Positions 24,489 through 33,036 of a DNA stretch of 34,598 nt are shown here, one piece after another (within the stretch, counting starts at the first letter, position 1; each line of letters opens with the position of its first letter). This stretch comes from CAZRAL01 sp964598005. GTDB lineage: Bacteria; Pseudomonadota; Gammaproteobacteria; Burkholderiales; Usitatibacteraceae. The notes beneath the pieces were generated by a model. That model made no database searches, was not told the origin of the DNA, and was given only the letters and a program-made list of their open reading frames with translations. Location of the stretch: the NCBI GenBank assembly GCA_964598005.1, contig CAZRAL010000026.1:1-34598 (forward strand), in the 5' to 3' direction. A program made the translations under genes and the position numbers.

Positions 24489-25355
24489 TTACTCGTCAAG
24501 TATACCCATCTCTCCATTCCGGTAAGCACGTTCAGCTCGGTGTATTTGCTCGATACTATTCATAACAAATGGTCCGTAAAACACCAACGGCCCTTCTGCT
24601 GGCACCCCTCCAAGCAACAGTACATCGACCGTTTCCTTGGTATTGTTGGTAAATGCCACTGCGCTATCGTTTTGCACCTTTTCTCCATCAGCAAAAACAA
24701 CAAGCGTACCCATGGAAATGTCGGGGGCATGGTTATAAAAGCTAACATTTCCGGCAATGACATAAGCTGCCACTTCAAACTCGCGCGGAATTGCTCCTTT
24801 AAACGATGCGCCTGCATCGAGGCTGACATGCCAAAGCAGTAAGGGCATCAGAATCTGTGCTGGGCCTTTGATAGACTCGTATTCGCCGGCCACTATCCGT
24901 ACCATACCGCCTTTTATGAGGCCTTTAGGAATAGTCGCGGCGTCTATACGTTGATAACGCGGTAGCATTTGTTTCATCGCGCGCGGTAACGTTGTCCATA
25001 GCTGGATACCGTGTAAGGTCATTTCGTCAGCATTGGCAGGCACTGGCATTTCAGCATGAATAATTCCCCGTCCTGCGGTCATCCACTGTGCTCCACCTGG
25101 GCCAACAATACCGGTGTGTCCCGCTGAGTCGCGATGCTCGTTACGCCCGGACAATAGATAGGTGACTGTTTCGATACCCGCGTGGGGATGCGGCCCCACG
25201 CCATCGTGCCCGGGGGTGACCTGGAAAGGACCAAAGTGATCAAGGAATACCCAAGGCCCGACTGAGTGACATTGTTGATTGGGTAGGGTACGGCGTACCG
25301 AGAACGTCCCAACAGGCGCTACGTGAGCGTTAATTGTATGTACAACTTTTCGCAC
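24489..25355 (-). CDS. Pirin family protein
   Basis: Bicupin of 288 residues. The pirin metal site is intact: H56 and H58 in PHPHAGIETVTY, H100 and E102 in GRGIIHAEMP. Pirins are Fe-binding proteins; some act as quercetin dioxygenases and others as redox regulators. A GTG start is chosen because a GGGGG tract lies about 9 bases upstream and no better ATG exists. The gene begins 45 bases after the rplQ stop on the same strand with no visible terminator between, so ribosomal-operon read-through may contribute to its expression. Confidence 0.9.
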   Translation of the reverse strand: MRKVVHTINAHVAPVGTFSVRRTLPNQQCHSVGPWVFLDHFGPFQVTPGHDGVGPHPHAGIETVTYLLSGRNEHRDSAGHTGIVGPGGAQWMTAGRGIIHAEMPVPANADEMTLHGIQLWTTLPRAMKQMLPRYQRIDAATIPKGLIKGGMVRIVAGEYESIKGPAQILMPLLLWHVSLDAGASFKGAIPREFEVAAYVIAGNVSFYNHAPDISMGTLVVFADGEKVQNDSAVAFTNNTKETVDVLLLGGVPAEGPLVFYGPFVMNSIEQIHRAERAYRNGEMGILDE

Positions 25356-25400
25356 TCTATTTTCCCCCGCATTGTTTCTATTGCTGGGTAGATAAAGTGC

Positions 25401-25805
25401 TTAAACCGTTTTTTCCTCACTCTGTTGATTTTCCGTATCAACTGTTTCTGAGCGGCCAACGAGTTCTACAAGCGCCATTGGCGCATTATCTCCCTGACGA
25501 AAGCCAAATTTAAGAATACGTAAATAACCCCCATTGCGATTCTTGTAACGTGGGCCCAGCTCATCAAACAATTTGACGACCATATTACGATCGCGCAACC
25601 GGTTGAAAGCCAGACGGCGATTGGCTAAGGTGGCTTCCTTGCCAAGAGTAATGAGCGGCTCAGCAACCCGGCGCAGTTCTTTGGCTTTGGGCAGGGTCGT
25701 TTTGATGACCTCATGCTGAAAAAGCGAGTTAGTCATGTTGCGCAGCATCGCCAAGCGATGCGAGGAAGTACGATTTAATTTGCGAAGTCCATGACGATGA
25801 CGCAT
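25401..25805 (-). CDS. rplQ: 50S ribosomal protein L17
   Basis: L17, 134 residues, last gene of the alpha operon. The N-terminus MRHRHGLRKLNRTSSHR and the ELVGR segment are canonical. The C-terminal tail is a little longer than in E. coli (127) and rich in Glu/Gln. A strong AAAGGAAA site precedes the ATG, 66 bases after rpoA. No intrinsic terminator is apparent before the following pirin gene. Confidence 0.97.
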   Translation of the reverse strand: MRHRHGLRKLNRTSSHRLAMLRNMTNSLFQHEVIKTTLPKAKELRRVAEPLITLGKEATLANRRLAFNRLRDRNMVVKLFDELGPRYKNRNGGYLRILKFGFRQGDNAPMALVELVGRSETVDTENQQSEEKTV

Positions 25806-25871
25806 AAAATTTCCTTTCTATACAATCTTGGCTTTTGCAGCCTTGTTATCGTTATGGTTGAAAAATGGCGA

Positions 25872-26852
25872 TTACTTTGCCATGCCAGCTACGGGCCAGT
25901 TCTCCAGCTTCATCCCTAATGTCAGGCCTTTTGTCGCCAACACTTCTTTGATTTCATTAAGTGACTTGCGGCCCAGGTTGGGTGTTTTCAGCAATTCGTT
26001 TTCGCTGCGCTGAATCAGATCGCCAATGTAGTAAATATTTTCTGCTTTGAGGCAATTCGCAGAACGTACGGTAAGTTCAAGATCGTCTACGGGTTGAAGA
26101 AGGATGGGATCAATTTGCGGTGTTTTTGCTTCTTCCAGCTGCATGGGGGTGCCTTGCAGATCTGCAAATACCGAAAGTTGATCCACTAGCACACGCGCTG
26201 CATAGCGCACAGCTTCCTCCGGCTCGATTGAGCCGTTGGTTTCGATATCCATGACCAATCGGTCAAGATCGGTACGCTGTTCGACGCGCGCACTCTCGAC
26301 CGCGTAGCTGACGCGGCGAACCGGGCTGTAGGATGCATCCAGCAGAATGGAACCGATGCTGCGATTGTCATGCTCACCGCGACGTGCGGTCGTGGCGACG
26401 TAACCGCGGCCCTTTTCCACTTTGATTTGCATATCGAGCTTGCCACCTGCAGTCAAATTGGCGATGACATGTTCCGGGTTGATAATTTCAACATCATGCA
26501 CCTGTTCGATATCGGCACCCGTAACAGGGCCAGCAACCGATTTTTTGAGTTTTAATGTTACTTCGTTGCGATTGTGCAACTTCAGCACCAGACCCTTCAG
26601 GTTCAACAGGATATCAACTACGTCTTCCTGCACACCTTCCAGGGTAGAGTACTCGTGCAATACTCCGGATATTTTCACTTCGGTAGGCGCATATCCCGGC
26701 ATGGAAGAAAGCAATATGCGTCGCAAGGCGTTACCGAGCGTATGCCCATAGCCCCGCTCGAATGGCTCCATGAATACTTTGGCGTGCACAGGCGAGACGT
26801 TTTGAACATCGATGATGCGCGGCTTCAGGAAGGTTGTAGCAGTGCTTTGCAT
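25872..26852 (-). CDS. rpoA: RNA polymerase alpha subunit
   Basis: Alpha subunit of 326 residues. The N-terminal dimerisation domain (about 1-235) starts with MEPFERGYGHTLGNALRR and includes the assembly segment. A linker follows, and the C-terminal domain (about 250-320) carries RSANCLKAENIYYIGDLIQ, which contacts promoter UP elements and activators, and LGRKSLNEIK. The length is close to E. coli (329). It lies 67 bases after rpsD, with GAGG before the ATG. Confidence 0.98.
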   Translation of the reverse strand: MQSTATTFLKPRIIDVQNVSPVHAKVFMEPFERGYGHTLGNALRRILLSSMPGYAPTEVKISGVLHEYSTLEGVQEDVVDILLNLKGLVLKLHNRNEVTLKLKKSVAGPVTGADIEQVHDVEIINPEHVIANLTAGGKLDMQIKVEKGRGYVATTARRGEHDNRSIGSILLDASYSPVRRVSYAVESARVEQRTDLDRLVMDIETNGSIEPEEAVRYAARVLVDQLSVFADLQGTPMQLEEAKTPQIDPILLQPVDDLELTVRSANCLKAENIYYIGDLIQRSENELLKTPNLGRKSLNEIKEVLATKGLTLGMKLENWPVAGMAK

Positions 26853-26919
26853 TGACGATAACCTCTAAAAATTGATATCGCACCACGCGTTATGGCGTAG
26901 TACGACCGGAATGGAACAA

Positions 26920-27540
26920 TTATTTTGAGTAAAGTTCGACGACGAGTTGTTCGTTCACGTCAGAGGCAAATTCGCTACGGTCAGGAGCGGCCTTGAATAT
27001 ACCCGAAAATTTTTTTACATCGACTTCGACCCAGCTAGGAAAGCCGTTTGCTTCCACCAATTTGAGCGAATCCTGCACCCGCAATTGCTTTTGCGCTTTC
27101 TCCCGAAGCGAGACAATGTCGTTCGCACTCAGGATATAGGAAGGAATGTTGACTTTTTTGCCATTAACCAGCACCGCGCAATGACTGACCAATTGACGCG
27201 CTTCTGCACGAGTAGAGCCGAAGCCCATACGATAGACTGCATTGTCAAGACGCGATTCCAGTAATTGCAACAAATTTTCTCCCGTTGCGCCCTTGCGGCT
27301 GGCCGCTTTGGCGAAGTAGGTGCGAAACTGACGTTCAAGAACGCCATACATTCGGCGAATTTTTTGCTTTTCGCGCAATTGCATACCGTATTCAGACACA
27401 CGGGATTGTTTGGAACCATGCTGCCCGGGACGTGATTCAAGTTTGCACTTGGAATCAAGCGGACGCCGTGCACTTTTCAGGAACAGATCAGTGCCCTCAC
27501 GACGGGAGAGCTTGCATTTGGGACCAGTGTAACGAGCCAT
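26920..27540 (-). CDS. rpsD: 30S ribosomal protein S4
   Basis: S4, 206 residues, same length as in E. coli. It binds 16S rRNA early in assembly and in enterobacteria represses the alpha operon. The start MARYTGPKCKLSRREG at 27540 is used; an upstream in-frame start would add six residues with no support, and a GGAG lies before 27540. The S4 domain with LESRLDNAVYRMGF is intact. Confidence 0.98.
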   Translation of the reverse strand: MARYTGPKCKLSRREGTDLFLKSARRPLDSKCKLESRPGQHGSKQSRVSEYGMQLREKQKIRRMYGVLERQFRTYFAKAASRKGATGENLLQLLESRLDNAVYRMGFGSTRAEARQLVSHCAVLVNGKKVNIPSYILSANDIVSLREKAQKQLRVQDSLKLVEANGFPSWVEVDVKKFSGIFKAAPDRSEFASDVNEQLVVELYSK

Positions 27541-27558
27541 TTTTTTGTCTCCCTGCAA

Positions 27559-27951
27559 TTACATGCGACGACGCTTTGGTGGGCGGCACCCATTGTGAGG
27601 TACCGGCGTCACGTCAGCGATGGATAATATTTTCATGCCCAGGGCATTCAAGGCACGTACGGCGGATTCACGTCCAGGCCCGGGGCCTTTGATGCGCACT
27701 TCGAGGTTTTTGACCCCGCACTCCTGTGCGGCCTTGCCAGCTGCCTCTGCAGCAACCTGAGCGGCAAAAGGGGTGGATTTACGTGACCCTTTAAAACCTG
27801 CCCCACCTGACGTTGCCCATGACAGCGCATTACCCTGACGATCAGTAATGGTGATGATGGTGTTATTAAACGACGCGTGAATGTGCGCAATGCCCTCGGA
27901 GACATTTTTTTTCACCTTCTTGCGAACGCGTGCAGCGGTCGGTTTAACCAT
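27559..27951 (-). CDS. rpsK: 30S ribosomal protein S11
   Basis: S11, 130 residues, on the small-subunit platform. The segment HIHASFNNTIITITDRQGN and the basic C-terminus ending in CRPPKRRRM are typical. The spacer to rpsM (85 bases) is longer than most in this operon; rpsD follows after 18. Confidence 0.98.
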   Translation of the reverse strand: MVKPTAARVRKKVKKNVSEGIAHIHASFNNTIITITDRQGNALSWATSGGAGFKGSRKSTPFAAQVAAEAAGKAAQECGVKNLEVRIKGPGPGRESAVRALNALGMKILSIADVTPVPHNGCRPPKRRRM

Positions 27952-28036
27952 TCGTATTTTCCTTCTTTCCCTTCATTACGCGACAGCGCGCGATGCCTGC
28001 TTTATAAATTTGTTTACTTCTACAATTTTAAAAATA

Positions 28037-28399
28037 TTACTTCGCCAAGCGAATGGCCTTGCGCGGCCCCTTGCGCGTACGCGCATTGGTACGGGTACGC
28101 TGGCCTCGTACCGGGAGCCCTTTGCGATGACGGCTGCCGCGATAGCACCCTAAGTCCATCAAGCGTTTGATGTTCATGGATACTTCGCGACGCAGATCGC
28201 CTTCAACCGTAAATTTGGAAACCTGCTCGCGCAGCTTATCCATATCGGTATCATTCAGATCTTTGATCTTGACCGATTTGTTGACCCCGGCAGCGGCGCA
28301 AATTTCCTGCGCGCGATTACGCCCGATGCCATAGATTGCAGTCAATGCGATTTCTGCATGTTGATGATTGGGAATGTTTACACCAGCGATACGTGCCAT
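28037..28399 (-). CDS. rpsM: 30S ribosomal protein S13
   Basis: S13, 120 residues, at the head of the small subunit and forming the bridge to L5. MARIAGVNIPNHQHAEIALT and the tail RTRTNARTRKGPRK are canonical. It is preceded by a 98-base leader with a terminator-like hairpin. In E. coli the corresponding leader mediates S4 repression; whether this one does is unknown. Confidence 0.98.
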   Translation of the reverse strand: MARIAGVNIPNHQHAEIALTAIYGIGRNRAQEICAAAGVNKSVKIKDLNDTDMDKLREQVSKFTVEGDLRREVSMNIKRLMDLGCYRGSRHRKGLPVRGQRTRTNARTRKGPRKAIRLAK

Positions 28400-28461
28400 A
28401 TTAAACCCTTGTCGACTACCCGCTTCTTAACAAGAAAAGCCTTGAATTTTAACGGAAAAAG

Positions 28462-28479
28462 GAACCTGAATCAAGGTTC
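28462..28479 (-). terminator. Terminator-like hairpin in the rpmJ-rpsM spacer
   Basis: On the minus strand GAACCT / AGGTTC form a 6-bp stem with a 6-base loop and are followed by C and five T. It sits inside a continuous ribosomal operon, so it would act at most as a partial terminator or attenuator. The stem has only three GC pairs, so the call is weak. Confidence 0.4.
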
Positions 28480-28497
28480 ATCCGCAATAAATGTGGA

Positions 28498-28611
28498 TTA
28501 TCCTTGGCGCTGTTTGTGGCGCGGATCGGTACAAATTACCCGTAACACACCTTTGCGCCGCACCAATTTGCAATTGCGGCAGATTTTTTTTACCGAGGCT
28601 TGAACTCTCAT
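28498..28611 (-). CDS. rpmJ: 50S ribosomal protein L36
   Basis: L36, 37 residues. The protein begins MRVQASVKKICRNCKLVRRK and ends RHKQRQG. C11, C14, C27 and H32 form the zinc ribbon of the C+ type, so it needs zinc, unlike the zinc-free paralogue in some bacteria. It lies 25 bases after infA, the order common in betaproteobacteria. Confidence 0.96.
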   Translation of the reverse strand: MRVQASVKKICRNCKLVRRKGVLRVICTDPRHKQRQG

Positions 28612-28636
28612 TTTTCGCTCCTAGTCTTTAATTCTG

Positions 28637-28855
28637 TTACTTGGCTCGGAATGTAATCCGGGCTTTGGTCAAATCGTATGGGGTCAGTTCTACCGTCACC
28701 TTGTCACCCGGGAGAATGCGGATATAGTGCATGCGCATCTTGCCGGAGATATGTCCTAACACAACGTGACCATTCTCCAATTTAACCCGGAACATCGCAT
28801 TGGGGAGCGTTTCTAAAATCTCTCCCTGCATCTGGATGGTTTCTTCTTTCGCCAT
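28637..28855 (-). CDS. infA: Translation initiation factor IF-1
   Basis: IF-1, 72 residues, an OB-fold protein binding the A site of the 30S subunit. MAKEETIQMQGEILETLPN and HISGKMRMHYIRILPGD are diagnostic. Its place between secY and rpmJ is a betaproteobacterial trait (E. coli has infA near clpA/cspD instead). Confidence 0.97.
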   Translation of the reverse strand: MAKEETIQMQGEILETLPNAMFRVKLENGHVVLGHISGKMRMHYIRILPGDKVTVELTPYDLTKARITFRAK

Positions 28856-28876
28856 TCACCCTCGTTTAATGGTTTT

Positions 28877-30196
28877 TCAACGCACCGGAAATCCGGTACC
28901 TTTAAAATTCGCTTTTTTCAGCAAGCCTTCATACTGATGAGACATCATGTAGGCCTGCAACTGCGCCATGAAATCCATGGTCGTCACCACAATAATCAGT
29001 AATGAAGTACCGCCAAAATAAAAGGGTACATTCCAATTATTGCGAAGTATTTCCGGCAACAGGCACACCAGGGTGATATACGCTGCGCCCACGAGTGTCA
29101 ATCGCATCAAGATTTTGTCAATGTATCGCGCAGTTTGTTCTCCAGGACGGATGCCTGGAACAAATGCACCGCTTTTTTTCAGGTTATCCGCCGTTTCTTT
29201 GGAATTAAACACCAACGCAGTATAGAAAAAACAAAAGAACACAATCGCACCTGCGTAAAGCAGCGTATAAATCGGTTGGCCTGGCGCCAAGATAGCGCTC
29301 AAGTCTCTTAACCAGGTTAATTTATCGTTCGATCCAAACCACCCTGCCAAAGTCGCAGGAAATAAAATAATCGAAGAAGCAAAAATAGGCGGAATAACGC
29401 CCGCCATATTAAGCTTTAATGGCAAATGCGAAGCTTGGCCTCCATACAGCTTGTTTCCCACTTGACGTTTGGCGTAGTTCACCAATATCTTGCGTTGACC
29501 TCTTTCCACAAATACGACAAACATGATCACTGCAACGACCAATGCCACGATGAGGAGGACAACGGGAATTGACATCGCACCCGTCCGCGCCAATTCCAAC
29601 GTCCCGCCTATTGCCGCAGGCAATTCTGCGACAATGCCGGAAAAAATAATGAGTGAAATACCATTGCCGATACCGCGTTCCGTAATCTGTTCGCCCAACC
29701 ACATCAGGAACATGGTTCCGGTTACCAGCGTAATAACGGTCGTAAACCGAAAAGCCAACCCTGCCTCAATCACCAAGCCTGGCTGAGATTCAAGCGCAAC
29801 TGAAATGCCAATAGCCTGGAACAACGCCAAAAATACGGTTCCATAACGCGTGTATTGGGTAATTTTCCGGCGACCTGCCTCGCCTTCCTTTTTCAGCGCT
29901 TCAAGCTGGGGGGAAACCACTGTCAGCAATTGCATAATGATCGAGGCTGAAATATAAGGCATGATGCCCAGCGCAAAGACACTGAACCGCGATAACGCCC
30001 CGCCCGAAAACATATTGAACATGCCTAGTATGCCGCCTTGCTGCGTCTCGAATAACTTGGCAAGCTCAACAGGATCGATACCCGGCACTGGCACATGGGT
30101 TCCAATCCGGAAAACGATTAGCGCAAGCACCAGAAAAATTAACCGGCGCTTCAGATCGCTTAATTTACCGGCGGCGGCAAGAGGATTAATAGACAA
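28877..30196 (-). CDS. secY: Protein translocase subunit SecY
   Basis: Channel subunit of the Sec translocon, 439 residues with ten predicted membrane spans. LKRRLIFLVLALIVFRIGTH begins TM1, followed by the plug region and VPVPGIDP; the cytoplasmic loop with VEVERGQRK-like sequence is at about 215-225, read here as FVERGQRKI. The start codon is TTG at 30196: an in-frame TGA lies four codons upstream and no ATG or GTG is available between, and the protein aligns with SecY from there. It lies 14 bases after rplO. Confidence 0.97.
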   Translation of the reverse strand: MSINPLAAAGKLSDLKRRLIFLVLALIVFRIGTHVPVPGIDPVELAKLFETQQGGILGMFNMFSGGALSRFSVFALGIMPYISASIIMQLLTVVSPQLEALKKEGEAGRRKITQYTRYGTVFLALFQAIGISVALESQPGLVIEAGLAFRFTTVITLVTGTMFLMWLGEQITERGIGNGISLIIFSGIVAELPAAIGGTLELARTGAMSIPVVLLIVALVVAVIMFVVFVERGQRKILVNYAKRQVGNKLYGGQASHLPLKLNMAGVIPPIFASSIILFPATLAGWFGSNDKLTWLRDLSAILAPGQPIYTLLYAGAIVFFCFFYTALVFNSKETADNLKKSGAFVPGIRPGEQTARYIDKILMRLTLVGAAYITLVCLLPEILRNNWNVPFYFGGTSLLIIVVTTMDFMAQLQAYMMSHQYEGLLKKANFKGTGFPVR

Positions 30197-30210
30197 GTCT
30201 TTATCTCAAA

Positions 30211-30657
30211 TTAAACGGCAGGCGCCGCTTCGATTGTGCCGCCCGCGGCTTCAATTGCAGCACGCGCCCCTTTGGTCGCAGAAAGGCCCACCAGCTTCAG
30301 TTTCTTTTCCACTTTACCTGACAGAAAAACCTTGGCTTGCAAGGCTTGATGGGGCACCACACCAGCCTGCTTGAGCACCAGTAAATCGATGACTTCTACC
30401 GGCAAATTATTCAGTTCAGACAAGCGAACTTGTGCGATATCGTTGCGGGTTAGGGAAATAAACCCGCGTTTTGGAAGACGCCGCTGCAATGGCATCTGGC
30501 CGCCTTCAAATCCGACTTTGTGAAAACCTCCCGAACGGGATTTCTGGCCCTTATGACCGCGCCCTGCGGTCTTGCCCAACCCCGAGCCAATACCACGGCC
30601 GACACGGCGGCGGTTTTTCTTGGAGCCTTCAGCAGGTTTGATCGTATTGAGTTCCAT
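30211..30657 (-). CDS. rplO: 50S ribosomal protein L15
   Basis: L15, 148 residues. The Gly/Arg-rich start (MELNTIKPAEGSKKNRRRVG, GRGHKGQKSRSGG) binds 23S rRNA, and the C-terminal globular domain is intact. It lies between rpmD (20 bases) and secY (14 bases). Confidence 0.98.
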   Translation of the reverse strand: MELNTIKPAEGSKKNRRRVGRGIGSGLGKTAGRGHKGQKSRSGGFHKVGFEGGQMPLQRRLPKRGFISLTRNDIAQVRLSELNNLPVEVIDLLVLKQAGVVPHQALQAKVFLSGKVEKKLKLVGLSATKGARAAIEAAGGTIEAAPAV

Positions 30658-30677
30658 AATTAAATTTTCATTGTTTA

Positions 30678-30863
30678 TTAAGCATCAACACGGACAAGAT
30701 AATTCACTTTGTTGACCATGCCGCGAATTGCAGGCGTATCTTCTACAGTGACGGTCTGATGGCGTTTTTTCAAGCCTAAGCCACGTACACAAGCCCTGTG
30801 CGACTCAATCGTGCCGATTACCCCCTTGACCAGCGTAACCTTGATCGTCTTTTTGGTTGCCAT
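30678..30863 (-). CDS. rpmD: 50S ribosomal protein L30
   Basis: L30, 61 residues. IKVTLVKGVIGTIESHRACV and a VRGLGLKKRHQTV segment are typical. It is present here, as in E. coli; 11 bases follow rpsE. Confidence 0.97.
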   Translation of the reverse strand: MATKKTIKVTLVKGVIGTIESHRACVRGLGLKKRHQTVTVEDTPAIRGMVNKVNYLVRVDA

Positions 30864-30874
30864 ATCGATTGCTC

Positions 30875-31381
30875 CTAGCCCAGAATTTCTTCAACGGTCT
30901 TGCCGCGTTTGGCAGCGATTTCTGAAGGACGGCTAATCTGAGCTAATCCATCAAGCGTTGCCCGCACCACGTTATACGGATTAGTTGAACCATGACATTT
31001 GGCAGAAATATTGGTTATACCCATCACTTCGAATACCGCGCGCATGGCGCCACCCGCCTTGATGCCATTCCCTTCTTGTGCAGGCTGCATGAATACTTTG
31101 GTTCCGCCGTGTTTGCCGATGACCTCATGATGGAGTGTGCCATTTTTGAGCGGAATCCTGACCAGTTTACGGCGCGCTTGATCCATGGCTTTTTGCACCG
31201 CAACCGGCACCTCACGCGATTTGCCCTTGCCCATACCAATCGAACCATCACCGTCGCCAACCACGGTAAGCGCGGCAAACCCGAGAATGCGCCCGCCCTT
31301 CACCACTTTGGTGACGCGGTTCACCGAAATCATTTTTTCCCGTAAACCGTCGCTTTTATCTTCTGTATCTTGCTTAGCCAT
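30875..31381 (-). CDS. rpsE: 30S ribosomal protein S5
   Basis: S5, 168 residues, at the mRNA entry side and important for decoding accuracy. It has the dsRNA-binding N-domain (LREKMISVNRVTKVVKGGR) and the C-domain with GSTNPYNVVRATLDGL. Length and features are normal. Confidence 0.98.
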   Translation of the reverse strand: MAKQDTEDKSDGLREKMISVNRVTKVVKGGRILGFAALTVVGDGDGSIGMGKGKSREVPVAVQKAMDQARRKLVRIPLKNGTLHHEVIGKHGGTKVFMQPAQEGNGIKAGGAMRAVFEVMGITNISAKCHGSTNPYNVVRATLDGLAQISRPSEIAAKRGKTVEEILG

Positions 31382-31396
31382 TTATCAAATCCTTGA

Positions 31397-31753
31397 TTAA
31401 AACTTGAGGCCGCCCGCACGTGCCGCATCAGCCAAAGCTTTTACGCGCCCGTGATAACTGAAACCCGCCCGATCAAACGCCACTGCACTAATACCAGCCG
31501 CTTTGGCCTTTTCGGCGATACGCTTGCCTACTATCTCGGCGGCAGCCTTGTTGCCACCATTTTTGAGTTGTGTCCGTACTTCCTTTTCAGCCGTTGAGGC
31601 CGAAGCCAGTACTTTGGCACCCGTTGCATCGATGATTTGCACATAGATATGTGTATTGGTGCGATGCACACTCAAGCGGACTGCCTTCAGGCGCGCAATG
31701 TTCACGCGGGTTTTTGCAGCGCGGCGCAAGCGTGATATTTTCTTTTCATTCAT
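31397..31753 (-). CDS. rplR: 50S ribosomal protein L18
   Basis: L18, 118 residues, binding 5S rRNA with L5. The start MNEKKISRLRRAAKTR at 31753 is used; the open frame runs four codons further up to a GTG touching the rplF stop, which has no family support. The C-terminus AFDRAGFSYHGRVKALADAA is canonical. Confidence 0.97.
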   Translation of the reverse strand: MNEKKISRLRRAAKTRVNIARLKAVRLSVHRTNTHIYVQIIDATGAKVLASASTAEKEVRTQLKNGGNKAAAEIVGKRIAEKAKAAGISAVAFDRAGFSYHGRVKALADAARAGGLKF

Positions 31754-31765
31754 ATTAGACCCCAC

Positions 31766-32299
31766 TTATTTCTTCTTGGTCTCTTTAAGAACAATTTTCT
31801 CGTCGGAATACCGTACCCCTTTGCCCTTGTAAGGCTCGGGAGGACGATAGCCACGGATAATCGCAGCGACCTGACCGACTTTTTGCTTATCGATCCCCTT
31901 AATCAAAATTTCTGTCGGTACCGGCGTTTCCACCTTCACACCCTCCGGCATGTCATGAACAACGGGATGAGAAAAACCTAACGACAGATTGAGCTTGGCG
32001 CCTTGCGCCTGCGCCTTGTAGCCGACGCCAACCAGAGTCAATTTGCGCTCAAACCCTTTTTCAACCCCACGAACCATATTGGCTAGAATCGCCCGCAAGG
32101 TGCCAGACATCGCGTTGGCCTGCTGGCTATCGTTAGCCGCACTCAGCATCAGGGTTGCCCCTTCTTTTTTGATCACAACATCCTTGGAGGCAGCATGTAT
32201 CAGCGTGCCGAGCGGACCTTTGACCGTGATCTGTTCAGATCCCAGCGTCACTTCAACTTTGGCAGGCACAGCAACGGGTTGTTTACCGATTCGTGACAT
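31766..32299 (-). CDS. rplF: 50S ribosomal protein L6
   Basis: L6, 177 residues, the same length as in E. coli, near the factor-binding region of the large subunit. MSRIGKQPVAVPAKVEVTL and the C-terminal RPPEPYKGKGVRYSDE are diagnostic. Confidence 0.98.
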   Translation of the reverse strand: MSRIGKQPVAVPAKVEVTLGSEQITVKGPLGTLIHAASKDVVIKKEGATLMLSAANDSQQANAMSGTLRAILANMVRGVEKGFERKLTLVGVGYKAQAQGAKLNLSLGFSHPVVHDMPEGVKVETPVPTEILIKGIDKQKVGQVAAIIRGYRPPEPYKGKGVRYSDEKIVLKETKKK

Positions 32300-32311
32300 G
32301 ACAGCGCCCCT

Positions 32312-32707
32312 TTACACCACGATGCAGAGCACTTCGCCACCGATACCGGTCTGGCGGGCCTTGCGATCAGTCATTACACCCTTGGAAGTCGAAACAATTG
32401 CCACCCCCAAGCCATTCATGACTGGCTTGATCTCTTCCCGGCCACGATAAACCCGTAACCCCGGGCGCGAAATACGCTCGAGTTTTTCGATAACAGGTTT
32501 GCCCGCATAGTACTTGAGGCTAACATTGAGCTCGGCCTTGCCATCTACGGTGCGAATGGCAAAATCATCGATATAACCTTCGTCCTTCAAGACCTCGGCA
32601 ATCGCTACTTTGACCTTGGATGAAGGCATAACAACGTTTGTTTTTTCCGACTGCTGCGCATTACGAATGCGCGTCAGCATATCGGCGATCGGATCACTCA
32701 TACTCAT
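32312..32707 (-). CDS. rpsH: 30S ribosomal protein S8
   Basis: S8, 131 residues, a primary 16S rRNA binder and in E. coli the repressor of the spc operon. The ATG at 32707 (MSMSDPIADMLTRIRNAQ) is chosen because GGAG lies six bases before it; the open frame extends 37 codons into the rpsN gene and is not family-like. The next ATG at 32701 is a lesser option. Confidence 0.97.
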   Translation of the reverse strand: MSMSDPIADMLTRIRNAQQSEKTNVVMPSSKVKVAIAEVLKDEGYIDDFAIRTVDGKAELNVSLKYYAGKPVIEKLERISRPGLRVYRGREEIKPVMNGLGVAIVSTSKGVMTDRKARQTGIGGEVLCIVV

Positions 32708-32723
32708 AATATTCTCCGTCCGC

Positions 32724-33029
32724 TTACCAACTGGCCTTGACCACGCCCGGAACTTCCCCGCGCATGATGGCTTCACGCAGCTTGCTGCGCCCCAGCCCGA
32801 ATTTTCTATATACGCCACGCGGCCGCCCGGTTATGGCGCAACGATTACGTTGACGCGTCGGATTGGCATTGCGGGGCAAAGCCTGGATTTTCAAACGCGC
32901 CTGATAACGGTCTTCTTCAGGAACGCGCTGATCGTCGATTATTTTTTGCAGGGCAGCCCGCTTTGCTGCGTATTTTTCAACGAGCTTGCTACGCTTCACT
33001 TCACGGTTAATCAAGGACAGTTTGGCCAC
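32724..33029 (-). CDS. rpsN: 30S ribosomal protein S14
   Basis: S14, 101 residues, as in E. coli, of the zinc-free long type (no CxxC pair). The GTG at 33029 is the start: GAGG lies five bases upstream and the protein then reads MAKLSLINREVKR. The longer open frame overlaps rplE. Only 7 bases separate the rplE stop from this start, so the two are probably translationally coupled. Confidence 0.97.
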   Translation of the reverse strand: MAKLSLINREVKRSKLVEKYAAKRAALQKIIDDQRVPEEDRYQARLKIQALPRNANPTRQRNRCAITGRPRGVYRKFGLGRSKLREAIMRGEVPGVVKASW

Positions 33030-33036
33030 ATGAACC

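Noticed and set aside
32312..32818. Extended 168-codon form of rpsH
   Set aside because: The extra 37 codons overlap rpsN and do not look like S8; the GGAG-supported ATG at 32707 gives the family length.
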